A stretch of 64,000 nt of DNA from Odobenus rosmarus divergens (Eukaryota; Chordata; Mammalia; Carnivora; Odobenidae): positions 3,223,344-3,287,343 of the forward strand of contig NW_004450330.1 in assembly GCF_000321225.1 (NCBI RefSeq), given 5' to 3'. The notes beneath the pieces were generated by a model. That model was not told the DNA's origin. It saw only the letters and a program-made list of their open reading frames with translations, and did not search any database. Positions 12,111 through 23,531 of this stretch are shown one piece after another. The first letter of the stretch is position 1. Each line of letters begins with the position of its first letter. A program made the position numbers and the translations under genes.

Positions 12111-12461
12111 CTACACCACCAGTTGGCATTTCTTGCATTCCCACCAACAGTGCATGAGGATTCCCCTTTCTCCACATGTTCCCCAACATCTGTTGTTTCC
12201 TGTGCCGTTAATTTTAGCCATTCTAACAGGTGTGAGGCGGTATCTCATTGTGGTTTTGATTTGTATTTCCCTGATGCCAAGTGATGTTGAGCATCTTTTC
12301 ATGTGTCTGTTAGCCATCTGGATTTCTTCTTTAGAAAAATGTCTATTCATGTTTTCTGCCCACTTCTTAACTGGATTATTTGTTTTTTTGAGTTCTTTAT
12401 AGATTTTAGATAATAGCCCTTTATCTGATAAGACTTTTGAAAATAGCTTCTCCCATTCCAT
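12111..12461 (-). pseudogene. L1 ORF2 C-terminal fragment (dead)
   Basis: A 116-codon open stretch coding for the last part of L1 ORF2p: the region with [20 protein letters not shown] and the zinc-knuckle-like [20 protein letters not shown]. In the intact protein this region helps L1 RNP function. Here it lacks all upstream domains, and frame changes separate it from the fragment at 12648-13118. Part of the truncated L1 at 11463-13180. Confidence 0.88.
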
Positions 12462-12647
12462 AGGTTGCCTTTTAGTTTTGTTGATTGTTTACTTTGCTGT
12501 GCAGAACCTTTTTATCTTGAGGGAGTCCCAATAGTTCATTTTTGCTTTTGTTTCTCTTGCTTCTGGCAACCTGTCTAGTAAGAAGTTGTTACAGTCAAGG
12601 TGAAAGAGGTTACTGCCTGTGTTCACCTCTAGGATTTTGATGGATTC

Positions 12648-13118
12648 CTATCTCACATTTAGGTCTTTCATCCATTTTGAATCTATTTTTGTGTATGGTG
12701 TAAGAAAGTGGTCCAGTTTCATTCTTCTGCATGTGGCCGTCCAATTTTCCCAGCACCATTTCTTGAAGAGACTGTCTTTTTTCCTTTCAATATTCTTTCC
12801 TGCTTTGTCCAATATTACTTGACCGTATAGTTGTGGTTCCATTTCTGGGTTCTCTATTCTGTTCCATTGATCTATGTGTCTGTTTTTGTGCCAGTACCAT
12901 CCTGTCTTGATGATTACAGCTTTGTAAAACAGCTTGAAGTCCAGAATTATGATGCCTCCCACTTTTCTTTTCTTTTTCAACATTACTTCTGTTATTTGGG
13001 GTCTTTTCTGGTTCCATACAAATTTTAGAATTGTTTGTTCTAGTTCTGTGAAAAATGCTTTTGTTATTTTGATCAGGATTGCATTGAACTTGTAGATTGC
13101 TTTGGGTAATGTAGACAT
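12648..13118 (-). pseudogene. L1 ORF2 fragment downstream of the reverse transcriptase domain (dead)
   Basis: A 156-codon open stretch starting at an internal methionine ([20 protein letters not shown]) with the conserved order [53 protein letters not shown]. No endonuclease domain and no FADD reverse transcriptase motif are present, because the element is 5'-truncated just beyond this point. Not a host gene. Confidence 0.9.
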
Positions 13119-13266
13119 TTTAACAATATTTGTTCTTCCAATCCATGAGCATGGAATGTTTTTCCATTTCTTTGTATTGCAAGATTTTAATAACCTTCTA
13201 ATAACTTCTCTTTTGCTTAGATTAGCCGGAGTATCTTATGTTATAGTCTGTGTGAAAATCAAAAGG

Positions 13267-13468
13267 GCAGGGGTGCCTGGGTGGCTCAGTCGTTAAGCTT
13301 CTGTCTTTGGCTCGGGTCATGATCCCAGGATCCTGGGATCGAGCCCCGTGTCGGGCTCCCTGCTCAGCAGGAAGCCTGCTTCTCCCTCTTCTACTTCTAC
13401 TCCCCCTGCTTGTGTTCCCTCTCTCTCTGTGTCTCTCTCTGTCAAATAAATTAATAAAATCTTTAAAA
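13267..13468 (+). mobile_element. CAN-SINE
   Basis: Head GGGGTGCCTGGGTGGCTCAG near 13270, GATCCCAGGATCCTGGGATC in the tRNA-derived part, a CT-rich body and tail CAAATAAATTAATAAAATCT. Direct repeats AAAATCAAAAGG at 13255-13266 and 13469-13480 are a perfect 12 bp target duplication. Apparently a young copy. Confidence 0.96.
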
Positions 13469-13839
13469 AAAATCAAAAGGATAGGTATAATAAAAACACC
13501 CTGAAAATATATGAAATATCATACAAAGGCATTAATATTATAATGGTTATTATGACTATGATTGTTGTCATTATTTAGATCCAGTCATACGGATTCATGA
13601 AATTTTCTCTTTGAATCATTAAAAAAATTGCAGGTGACAAATGATGCTATAAGTCACTGAGTATAGCAGTCTAAACACATCCTTTATTTTGGGGAAGTTT
13701 AAAAAATACAGAAACAGAAAAACTCTATTGTATCATGGTTTCTATCTATATGAATGAATATTGAATATTAATAAATGCATTTTATAACTTTTTTCTTTTA
13801 AATAATGCATTTTTTAATTGTCTTTGCTTATTGATGCCA

Positions 13840-14060
13840 TAGGAAGAAATGGTAAATGTGATGGTATGAAGAAATATGAGTGAACTTGGAATCACAAAAC
13901 CTGGAATCAAAATTCAGCTTCACATCTGTGTGAGCCCTCTCAGTCACAATATTCTTCACTTTTATAATGGGAATAATAATCCCTATTCTCAGGGTTGCTA
14001 TGGTCATTAAGTGAGACATTTTAAAGGAAAATATTTGCAAAACATAAAACAGCATAAGTG
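13840..14060 (+). repeat. MIR SINE (ancient)
   Basis: Core resembles MIR in sense orientation: CTTCACTTTTATAATGGGAA, TAATAATCCCTATTCTCAGG, GTTGCTATGGTCATTAAGTG, then a TGCAAAACATAAAACAG end corresponding to the 'gtaaagcgcttagaacag' region. Confidence 0.65.
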
Positions 14061-14683
14061 AGTAATTATCATAAATAATTAATAGACTTTTTAGTATATC
14101 TCAGCTTGTTCTTCAGAAAACCAACCAAAGTAAGACAACATTCATTCTGTCATCCAAAAAATATTTACTGTTATTATTATGTGTCTGGCAGTATTCTCAC
14201 TACTAAAGATAATGCAGCAAGCAAAACAGGCAAGGTTTCTGCTCTCGTTAAGCTTATGCTAATGGCCCAGAGAGATAGAAACCAAGAAAGATGCAAATAA
14301 ATGGGGAAAAGGATTATTTCAGATTTTTTTTCTTGTTGGTAATACAGTAAAACAAAGTGACATGAAATAGGGTATTGGGATATTTAGTTCAGGTTACATC
14401 TCCAAGAGATGGCTGTCAGAATTGTTTGGAGCCAATAGTAGAAGTCAAGAATTGTCTATGGACATACTAAAGTACTTTGTTATGTCAGGGAAGAACATGA
14501 TGTTTGAAGGAGAGATTTAGGCTCAGATATAAATTTGGGAATTTTCAGCATCTGGAAGTTGTCTAAAGCCATTGGAAAGCATGAAACACATTACAAAAAT
14601 TAGAAATGATTCCAGGTGTGAGCCTTGGGGAACTCATGTATTTAAAGATTGGGTAGAGGAGAAGAAATTGCAGAAGAGTGTAA
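14061..14683. other. Non-coding stretch, nothing recognised
   Basis: No gene or repeat family supported. The 64-codon frame at 14106-14300 shows no domain. Confidence 0.4.
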
Positions 14684-14694
14684 GAGTGAATGGC

Positions 14695-14890
14695 CAGGGG
14701 CTCCTGGGTGGCTCAGATGATTAAGTGTCTGCCTTCTGCTCAGGTCATGATCCCAGGGTCCTGGGATCAAGCCCCACATCGGGCTCCCTGCTCTGCAGGG
14801 GGCCTGTTTCTCCCTCTCCCACTCCCCCTGTTCCTGCTCTTGCTATCTCTCTCTTTGTCAAATAAATAAATAAAACCTTTTTAAAAAAAA
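14695..14890 (+). mobile_element. CAN-SINE
   Basis: GGGGCTCCTGGGTGGCTCAG head, CATCGGGCTCCCTGCTCTGC body and AAATAAATAAATAAAACCTT tail. Target duplication GAGTGAATGGC at 14684-14694 and 14891-14901 is perfect. Confidence 0.96.
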
Positions 14891-14901
14891 GAGTGAATGG
14901 C

Positions 14902-15344
14902 GAGAGAGTAAGGGCGAAAACTCAAAGAGTATGAAGTCATGGGGCAAGAGAAGAGAGTGTTTTTAGAAGGAATAAGTGATCAGCTGTGTAAAATACTTTT
15001 AAGTGTTTGAGTACTACAAGGAAAGAAATGTAATCATTGGGCTTGGCAATATAGAGGATATTGGTGAGCCCAAAAGCAATTACTGGAGTGTTAGCTGTCT
15101 GAGGAATGAATGGGAATTGATTAAAATTGGATTACTAGTGTCACCTGAGAGCTCAGTTTTTCAAGGTGGCTAAGAGATGGAGGATGGGTCAAGTCTGACT
15201 GAAAAATAATTGAGACATGAGAAAGTAGGGAACATGAATGGAAGGTAGTGCTGATGAAAATTTGAGGGACATTGAGAAAGCATCATTCATGTTTACATGC
15301 AGGAGGAGAAGGAACTCTTGGGAGATAATAGGGGAAGATTAAGT
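14902..15344. other. Non-coding stretch, nothing recognised
   Basis: G/A-rich unique sequence. No supported gene or repeat. Confidence 0.35.
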
Positions 15345-15440
15345 TACTACGATGTGCCAGGTATTTCCAGATGATGCGTTTAATTCTTATAATCCTATGA
15401 GATATGTTGGAATGTGTCTAATTACTCGATGTAAAAAAAT
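15345..15440 (-). repeat. MIR fragment
   Basis: CTACGATGTGCCAGGTATTT, TGCGTTTAATTCTTATAATC and CTATGAGATATGTTGG follow the antisense MIR pattern 'ctatgtgccaggcactgtgc..atttaatcctcacaacaaccc'. Diverged. Confidence 0.55.
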
Positions 15441-16579
15441 GAAAACAACACATTGCACAAAATCTAAAAGACCATCCCAGTTCATAATACTGTACAAAAA
15501 TATATGTCCCTCACTCTTGTATTTGAGAAAAGAGGGGAAAAAATCACAAGTGTGTGAAAAGATTTAACAGATTCCAACAAGCAGATCAATCACTTGCATC
15601 AACGAGAGTGTCTTTCCTTGGAAGAAAGACACCCCAAAAAAACCTTTAAAAATTTCATTGTCAAATTGTGGTTAAGGGCACAGGTTTTTGTCCAGAGTTC
15701 TGGCTCTGTTGTTTCATATACAGAGAACTTTGCTCTGTTACTTTGAGATTCCTTTCATTAAATGGGCGGGATAATTTCCTTGCTTCTTGACTCTAAATTT
15801 AAGCATGTGATGTGAAGGATTGATGATGTGTCTGTTCCCAGAATAGGCCTTAAGAGACCTTGCATGTTTTTGCTTGTCCCCTTGCATCTTTACCATTACC
15901 ATGAAATGACCATGTGTGGGATGGCTCATAGGTCCCAGTAAGAGGAGGAGAGACACATGGAGCAGAATAGAACCACCCTAGGTAATTTCACCCTGATCAG
16001 CCAACTTATATCCAAGTCCCAGACCCTTGAGTGAGCCCAGCCAAGTCCAGCCTGCAACTTTGTGATATTACTACAGCTTTATAAACCCCAGGGTTTTTTG
16101 TCTATTAAATATGAATAATCTAAAAGTATCATGTATGCAAATTTATATGAAACATAGCATTTAGTGAAACTATTTTTACTATTATTATTTAATAAAAATA
16201 ATACTCTCAATGATATTGAGAAAAAATTGGTCGCTTTGGAGATGGCAAATAAATAGCAAATAAAATAGTGCAATAAAAGTAGTGAGTAAACGTTTGGATA
16301 CTGAAGAGAAACCTAATTTAATTTTGTGTTAGGGTTAAATGAAACCTCAAAAACTTAATCAGAGAAAAAGCTGTTATGAAAAGAAGAGTATAATAAGAGA
16401 AAATACAAAAACCTATAAAGACAGATCCAGTAGATCCAAAATGTATACAACAGGAATTCCAAATGTCAAGAACTAAGGCAACATAGAAAAACATAATCAA
16501 ACACTTATTAAATTAGTTGACCTCAAATGTAAACTCTCACATCTTAACTTATAGGACTTAATAGGACTTATTAAATAAC
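15441..16579. other. Non-coding stretch, nothing recognised
   Basis: Unique AT-rich sequence. 16553-16573 has a short direct duplication of TAATAGGACTTA. No gene supported. Confidence 0.4.
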
Positions 16580-17199
16580 AGATACTTTTGACCTTTTTAT
16601 TATTGAAAATTGCAAACCTATACAAAAGTAGATAGAATAGGTTATTGAATTCCCATCCACCCATCACCCAGCTACAATTATTGACCCTTGGCTAATCACG
16701 TTTCATATACACCCAAGCCAATTTCATCCTCCCAATTTATTTGGAAGCAAACTCAAGCACCATATCATTTCCTCTATAAATATTTCAGTTTTATTTCTAA
16801 AACAAAAACTTTTAAAAGTATAACCATTATCATTCTTAAAATTTAATTTTTACTAGCTCTTTAATATCATTAAATATTAAATCTATTGTTTGAATTTGTA
16901 TTAGTCTCAATATTATAAAATATTTTTTGCCACTTACTCGAATCAAGCTCCCAAGGAGGTCCTCACAGAGGAATTGCCTAATATATGTCTTAAGTGCCTT
17001 TTTTATAGGTTCTCCGTCTATCTCTTTCTTTGTTTTTATGATTATTTGTTTAAGAAACAAAGTTTTTTTTTATCCTGCAGTTTTCTAGTCTGAATTTTGC
17101 AAATTACTTCCCTGCTGTGTTCAATAAAAAAGACCTTCTAAACTCTGAATTTCCTAAAAGTTAATACATGGATCTGTAGGTTTGAGCAGAAAAAAAGAG

Positions 17200-17295
17200 T
17201 TGAGCTCTTTTCTTTTCTTTTCTTTCCTTTCCTTTTCTTTTTTTCTTTTCCTCCTTTTATTTTTTTCTTTTTCTTTTTTTTCCTTTCTTTTTGCA
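17200..17295. repeat. Polypyrimidine (TTTTC)n tract
   Basis: About 95 bases almost wholly C/T with repeating TTTTCTTTTC units. Such mirror-like pyrimidine tracts can form triplex DNA and are assembly-prone. Confidence 0.9.
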
Positions 17296-17975
17296 AGGCC
17301 ACTTCATGAATAACATTGTGTTTCTATCAGGAAGCATATGGTGTCTGGGTTTTATCTTTTTGTGATATTCCAAGCATTGATCAATGCCTAGATCCATTAT
17401 GATTTGAAAAATAGTGATACTACAATTCTATCATTTATTCCTTAGTTATTAGCTAGAATAGTTCTCTAAAAAAATCTCTCTCATTACTATCTGGTTACCC
17501 AGAGACAAAGTTGTAAAGGAAAGGCAGAATAAACGTATGATTCTTTCCCTTTTTAAAATTATGAGTAACACCTATAAAATTAATTTTTATATCATAGACA
17601 CTTTAAGCATTTGTGATGAGTTTCAAACTACTTTATTATCTTATTAATCCTGAAAATTTCCATCTTTGACCTCTATAAGTCTCTTTAGGTTGACTTCTGA
17701 GTCTTTTAACGTGACCGTAGTAGTGTTAGAGAGTTTCCTCGCTATCTGGTATGACACAGTATAGTGGTAAATCTTGTAAAATTTTGCTGCAGCCCTGAAA
17801 TCAGCCATTTCTCCAAGGAGCCCTGATTCCTTTTAGTAGGAAATAGTATGTGGTTACCATAATCTAGGTGCAAAGGGTATTTGTTATAAATGGGTTGGTC
17901 ATTCTCTCTTGGCCTTTTTGGTATTCAGAGTTAGGGAATGCTTTTTTCAAAGGAAAACATCACAAATTTTCATTG

Positions 17976-18170
17976 TTTTTTTTTTAAAGATTTTATTTTT
18001 TTATTTGACAGAGAGAAACACAGCAAGAGAGGGAACACAAGCAGAGGGAGTGGGAGAGGGAGAAGCAGGCTCCCCACTGAGCAGGGAGCCCGATGCGGGG
18101 ATCCCAGGACCCTGGAATCATGACCTGAGCTGAAGGCAGGAGCTTAACGACTGAGCCACCCAGGCGCCCC
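17976..18170 (-). mobile_element. CAN-SINE
   Basis: T-run plus AAAGATTTTATTTTTTTATT at the tail side, GAGCAGGGAGCCCGATGCGG in the body, head GAGCCACCCAGGCGCCCC ending at 18170. Inserted into the old L1M. Flanks TTTCATTG and TGCATTGG suggest a degraded target duplication. Confidence 0.94.
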
Positions 18171-18569
18171 TGCATTGGTATTTTTAATTGCAATTCAAGA
18201 TTATAAGGGATTTTACTTACCCATTTCAATATTACATTTGTACCTCCTTTTTTGAATGCTGAGAATCCTGCTTCTCAGTAATACGGAAGAATTACAGAAT
18301 AAGAATATCACATTCATATTTTTTTGTCCCAAAATACACCCACAGCAGATTCAGCTGAACAATGCCAACATTTCACCTCCAATATGATTACTAAAAATGT
18401 GTTTTTAATTTCTTTTGCTTCCTGAGATATATCCTACTGGAGATACACAAATTATTGTTCTTATTATTATTCCCTTGGAATAATCTCTGGGCCATCAACT
18501 AAATGCACATTGTTTATCTCCCAAATTCTATTTTCCTTTGTTAAGGATTGCTTTAAAAATAGTTTTACT

Positions 18570-18711
18570 GGGCGCCTGGGTGGCTCAGATGGTTAAGTGT
18601 CTGCCTTTGGCTCAGGTCATGATCCCAGGGTCCTGGGATCAAGTCCCACATCAGGTTCCCTGCTCAGCGGGGAGACTGCTTTTCCCTCTGCCTCTCTCTC
18701 TCTGTCTCTTA

Positions 18712-18742
<31 letters not shown>

Positions 18743-18744
18743 AT
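18570..18744 (+). mobile_element. CAN-SINE with long (AAAT)n tail
   Basis: Head GGGCGCCTGGGTGGCTCAGA, a shortened CT-rich body, and a tail of about nine AAAT units. Short flanking repeat ATAGTTTTA before the head (18559-18567) and after the tail (from 18745). Inserted in the L1M relic, opposite in orientation to the SINE at 17976. Confidence 0.94.
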
Positions 18745-19369
18745 ATAGTTTTATTTATAATTATGTAAAATCTAAAAAAAACAAGATATATCCAAGGAAA
18801 TGTAGACTCTATATTCTTACTCTCCTTTTAAAGGAAACCATTGCTTTTATTTTATAGTTTATTTTAGTATTGTTTACTTTTTAAGATAAGAGGGTATATA
18901 ATAATGATCATATCCTTCCTTTCTGACCTGAATGATAGCATTCCGTATGCAATTTTCTCCACCTTTCTTTTTTATTCTTTTTTAAACTATATTCGTTGGA
19001 GGTCACTCTATATTAGCATCTAGAGATACCCCTTACTCCATTTTAGAGTTGCATACCACTCTTTGTGGATATACCCATACTTTCTTCAATTAGCTCTATT
19101 GAAGGACATTTCAGTTTTTATAAGGTAATAATCTCACAATGAATAGCTTTTTGTAAATGACTTCATAGTTTTGCCAGGGTATCTTTGGGAAAATTCTCAG
19201 AAGTAAAATTGCTGGTCAGATGGTAATATATAAATAATTTCACTAGATATTAACAAATTATCTGCCAGAGAAGTTATGTATTATTATTCAAAAGAGCAAA
19301 ATATGAGAGACTGTTTCCCTATAGCCTCATTGACAGAATGTTGTCAAACTTTCAGATTTTAATAGCAGA

Positions 19370-20480
19370 CAAAATTAACAAAAATGACACACCGCAAATA
19401 AATCTTGGTAAAAACTGAATTTCCAGAAAAAAAGAAAACCTCCACACATTTTTTGCAGGTGGTGAAAACTCCCTCCCAGCTTTTTAAAACTAAACCAGAT
19501 TACCTAACAAGGAGTTAAGAAACACACACACACACACATGCTGTGCCATTAAATTCCCCATAACATTTTATTTTTTATTTTTTTAAGATTTTATTTATTT
19601 ATTTGAGAGAGAGAGAATGAGAGATAGAGAGACAAGAGGGAAGAGGGTCAGAGGGAGAAGCAGACTCCCTGCCGAGCAGGGAGCCCAATGTGGGACTCAA
19701 TCCCGGGACTCCAGGATCATGACCTGAGCCGAAGGCAGTCGCTTAACCAACTGAGCCACCCAGGTGCCCTCCCCATAACATTAAATGAAGGAAACACTGG
19801 CATAGTTTCTTCAGTTTTAAGGGGATAATTGTCACCAAAGTATTCTATGACCTATTAATTTATATTCTTACTTGAAGGCTTGATAAAGGAATTTCAGACA
19901 GACAATAATTTAGAAAGTAGACAACCCAAATAGCCTTCCTGGAAAAAAATGACCAAAAAACATTCTCTAGCTACTTAATAAATGAAACCAAATAAATATA
20001 TAAGTTATACAGAAAATTTGAGTTTCAAAAAAATGTTACCATAGTTATGAAATAATGGGTGAAGATACTATTTTATCAAGAAAAGATACAGTAAGAAAAA
20101 ATAAAATAGTTTGGATATAACATTTCCAGATTATTTTAATGAAAACCATGACTATAGAATGAAAGAAGTAAACGTAGGCTAAATTTTTTTTTCCTGCTAA
20201 TGGGAGGTTTCTTTTCTTTGATTGTAATAGAGAAATAATAGCTCAATTTCTGAAAGTTAATTTAAATTAAGGATAAAATTTAAACTACTTGACAAAAAAT
20301 GTTAAGAAAACTTGAGTAGTATAGAGATATTATAAAAGAAAAATAAAACAAGAAAGTGAAAGAAAACATAAATACCAAAAAACAAAATAAAACCAAAGTC
20401 AGGACTTTATGAAATTTATTCTTAATATACTTGAGACAGAAATTATTTACAAAGGAAAATTAAAAATAAATGAGTGCACA
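19370..20480 (+). mobile_element. Possible HAL1/L1M-like LINE relic
   Basis: AT-rich sequence with HAL1-like order (AAATGACACACCGCAAATAA, GATAATTGTCACCAAAGTAT, TTTCAGACAGACAATAATTT, AATGACCAAAAAACATTCTC). Heavily diverged, with no usable frame. A CAN-SINE at 19568-19770 interrupts it and a short (CA)9 run lies at 19522-19539. Confidence 0.4.
19568..19770 (-). mobile_element. CAN-SINE
   Basis: Tail side TTTTAAGATTTTATTTATTT, body CTGCCGAGCAGGGAGCCCAA, head CTGAGCCACCCAGGTGCCCT. Perfect 12 bp target duplication CCCCATAACATT at 19556-19567 and 19771-19782. Confidence 0.96.
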
Positions 20481-20639
20481 TAAATAATAGTGAATATTTA
20501 TTATATTTTCTGATTATCTAGCATTTTTGAAAGTCTTCCTATGTTTGCAGAATTTCTTACTTATGTGTTCTGCATCCTCAAAGTAGAAACCACAAAAATC
20601 ATTTTGTCAACCTCTCTTGCACTTAAGGCACAAGGGTCT

Positions 20640-21065
20640 GATGTAGGTAAATCTGATTAAACTCGTTGGTGCCAGACTGTGGTTCAGAAGTGAGCAACAT
20701 AAGGAAAGGAGGCTCCATGAAGAATCTATTTTGCTAGCCATACTAGTCAGTTCACTACTTAAAACATTTGGCTCTTAGGGATGAATTGCCTCTAGGACTG
20801 AATTCCTGGTCAGGAAGTGTGTTTAGTATCAGATGCAAATAAAGTCTTATCACTGGCAGTCATATAAATTTGAGTATCAAGTGCTCAGTGTTGGTGGCAG
20901 TGATTATTCCCTCCTTGGGCCAGTTTTGTGATATGGTTGTGGGCATAATTTCTGTAACCTTAAACTTCAGCCTGTTCCTCCATCCCTCTCAAAAATTTGT
21001 CAGCTGTCCAAATCTTTATAATAAACTCATTTTCTGCTTAAGCTGTCAGAATTAACTTCTTTTGC
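20640..21065 (+). mobile_element. Possible ancient LTR (retrovirus-like), 3' part
   Basis: The stretch CAGCTGTCCAAATCTTTATA, ATAAACTCATTTTCTGCTTA, AGCTGTCAGAATTAACTTCT, TTTGCTTGCAACCCATAACC has the U5-like layout of several MaLR/ERVL LTR ends (polyadenylation-like ATAATAAACTC, then a 'cagag..tttctgttgcttgcaacc..ccctgac' end). Family not named. Boundaries are guesses. Confidence 0.35.
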
Positions 21066-21069
21066 TTGC

Positions 21070-21700
21070 AACCCATAACCCTGACTTATATAGATTATGA
21101 CTCCAGAAGTCATATTAGGAAACAGAACCTCAGTAAATAGGTATCTGGAATTGGTTATCTGGTCTGAATCAGGCCCAAAGCTCTGAAATCCAGCCAATAT
21201 GAAAGGCTCTTGGCAAGCAGCATGAAACAGGCTTCTAATTTTCATCTGTGGGCACCTGCAATGAAGTAGTCACAAAAGGCGAGTTTTGAGGGAACCAGAG
21301 CCACAGCCAGAGAATCATATACAGGAACATAAAGAATTCAAGGAATATAGAGTGAGTGTTTGATTCTAATGGCATTTGACAGCCTAAAAAGAATTACAAA
21401 CTAATTTTGTTGTTCAATAGAGAGAAAGAAAGCCATAGGATTTCTCTGCTAAAAAAATATTTTATTAATTGTGTCACGGAGCTGAAATACCTAAAACCAA
21501 ATTCAAATTTTGATCCTGCACTTGCTGCTATTTTGCAGCTAAATTCACAGCCATGTCAGGTCTCTTGTGTGAAAGTTAGGGCTTTGGGAAGGAATCTAAA
21601 GACTTAGAGAAATAGGAATTTGAAATGGATTGCTCACATACAATACATTCATTTTTTCCCCTGCATTTCCCAAGAGGCCTTTGGAAAGGACTCGTCAAAA
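21070..21700. other. Non-coding stretch, nothing recognised
   Basis: No gene or repeat family supported before the L1 begins at about 21713. Confidence 0.35.
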
Positions 21701-21712
21701 ACGTATTCGTGG

Positions 21713-23530
21713 AAAAGGAGAAATTAAGAAAACAATCCCATTTAAAACTGTACTAAAAATGATAAAACACCTAGGAATATACTTAACCAAGGAGATGAAA
21801 GACCTGTGCTCTGAAAACTATTAAACATTGATGAAAGAAATTGAAGATGACACAAACAAGTGGAAAGATTTCATGCTCATGGATTGGAAGTAAATGTTGT
21901 TAAAATGTCCCTAGACCCAAAACAATCTACAGATTTAATGCAATCCTTATCAAAATATCAAGAGCACTTTTCACAGAACTAGAACAAACAATCCTAAAAT
22001 TTGTGTAGAACCACCAAAAACCTCAAGTAGCCGAAGCAATCTTGAAAAAGAACAAAGCTGAAGGTATCCCAATTGCAGATTTCAACATATCCTACAAAGC
22101 TGTGGTAATCAAAACAGTATGGTACTGGCACAAAAACAGACACATAGATCAAGGGAACAGAATAAAGAAGCCAGAAATAAACCCATGATTTTATGGTCAT
22201 TTAATCTTCAACAAAAGAGGCAAAAATATGCAATGGGAAAAAGACAGTCTTTTTAACAAATTGTGTTGGAAGAAAAAAACAAATAGTGTTGGGAAAACTG
22301 GATAGCTACATGCAAAAGAATGGAATGAAATTGGACCACTTTTCTTACACAAAAATAAACTCAAAATGGATTAAGGACCTAAATATGAGACCTGAAGTAA
22401 TAAAAATCCTAGGAGAGAACACAGGCAGTAATTTCTTTGACATTGGCCATAACAACATTTTTCTAGATATGTCTCCTAAGGCAAGGGAAACAAAAGCAAA
22501 AAATAAACTATTGGGACTACATCAAAATAAAAAGCTTCTAAACATCAAAGGAAATAATCAACAAAACTAAAAGGAACCTACTGAATGGGAGAAGATATTT
22601 GCAAATGACATATCTGATTAGGCATTAATATCCAAAATATATAAAGCACTTATATGACTCAACACCAAAAAACCAAATAATCCAATTTAAAAATGGACAG
22701 AAGACATGAATAGTCCTTTCTCCAAAGGAGACATCCAGATGGCCAACAGATACGTGAAAAGATGCTCAACATCACTTACCATCAGGGTAATGCAAATCAA
22801 AACACAATGAGATATTATCTCACACCTGTCAGAATGGCTAAAATCAAAAACACAAGAAACAACAAGTATTGGGAAGGATATTGAGAAAAAGAACCTTCAT
22901 GCACCATTGGGGAATGCATACTGATGCAGCCACTCTGGAAATCAGAAAAACTCTGGAGGTTCTTCAAAAGTTAAAAATAGAACTACCCTGTGATCCAGTA
23001 ATCATACTACTGGGTATTTACCCAAAGACTATAAAAACACAAATTGGACAAGATATATGCACTCTATTTTTATTGCAGCTTTATTTACAATAGTCAAGTT
23101 ATGGAAGCAGCCCAAATGTCCATCAATAGATGAATGGATAAAGAAGAGGTGAGATATATATATATGGAATGGAATATTATACATAAAAAAGAGGGAAGTC
23201 TTTCCATTTGTGACAACATGGATGGGTCTAGAAATATAATGCTAAGCAAAATAAGCCAGTGATAGAAAGACAAATACCATATGATTTCACTCATATGTGG
23301 AATTTAAGAAACAAAACAAAGAAAAAAAAAAGAAACAAACCAAAATCAGATTCTTAACTATAGCGAAGAAACTGATTGAGGGTGGGAAGATCAGTGAAAT
23401 AGGTGGAGGGGATTAAGATTACACTTATCCTGATGAGCACAGAGTAACGTATAGGATTGTTGAATCACTGTATTGTGTACCTGAAACTAATATCATACTG
23501 TCTGTTAACTATCCTAGAATTTTTTTTAAA
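21713..23530 (+). mobile_element. 5'-truncated L1 with C-terminal ORF2 and 3' UTR
   Basis: Begins inside ORF2 (GKGEIKKTIPFKTVLKMIKH, then LGIYLTKEMKDLCSENY) and runs through ORF2 C-terminal sequence. 22286-22570 gives [20 protein letters not shown], and 22869-23093 gives DPVIILLGIYPKTIKTQI. The 3' UTR contains AATACCATATGATTTCACTC near 23272 and ATGTGGAATTTAAGAAACAA near 23295, and ends ACTATCCTAGAATTTTTTTT. Many stops and frameshifts. Flanks AAAACGTATTCGTGG (21698) and AAAATGCATTAGTG (about 23530) may be a decayed target duplication. A different, older 3' end than the L1s at 29520 and 50868. Confidence 0.92.
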
Positions 23531-23531
23531 A

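Larger units (their letters stand above)
11463..13180 (-). mobile_element. 5'-truncated L1 with 3' UTR and C-terminal part of ORF2
   Basis: The interrupted T-run at 11463-11491 is the poly(A) tail. Next comes a 3' UTR and, further right on the minus strand, ORF2 C-terminal sequence. The translation of 12648-13118 contains [40 protein letters not shown] and [19 protein letters not shown], characteristic of the L1 ORF2p region downstream of the reverse transcriptase. 12111-12461 supplies [20 protein letters not shown] and [20 protein letters not shown], the cysteine-rich end. The frame is shifted between these pieces, and the 5' part (endonuclease, reverse transcriptase) is missing beyond about 13180. 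The element is dead. Confidence 0.93.
16580..19400 (-). mobile_element. Ancient L1M (ME-class-like) LINE, fragmented
   Basis: The plus strand follows an inverted old L1. It has TACAAAAGTAGATAGAATAG and CCATCCACCCATCACCCAGC near 16640, ATCAGCCATTTCTCCAAGGA near 17800, ATGGGTTGGTCATTCTCTCT near 17890, and the 'target' of L1 3' sequence at 18800-19330, including CAATGAATAGCTTTTTGTAA, AAATTGCTGGTCAGATGG and CCTATAGCCTCATTGACAG. Younger CAN-SINEs interrupt it at 17976-18170 (-) and 18570-18744 (+), and a polypyrimidine tract lies at 17200-17295. Some intervals may belong to separate copies. Confidence 0.65.

Noticed and set aside
13222..13504. Open frames on both strands over the SINE at 13267-13468
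   Set aside because: Pure CAN-SINE translation (for example runs of Leu/Pro from the CT-rich body).
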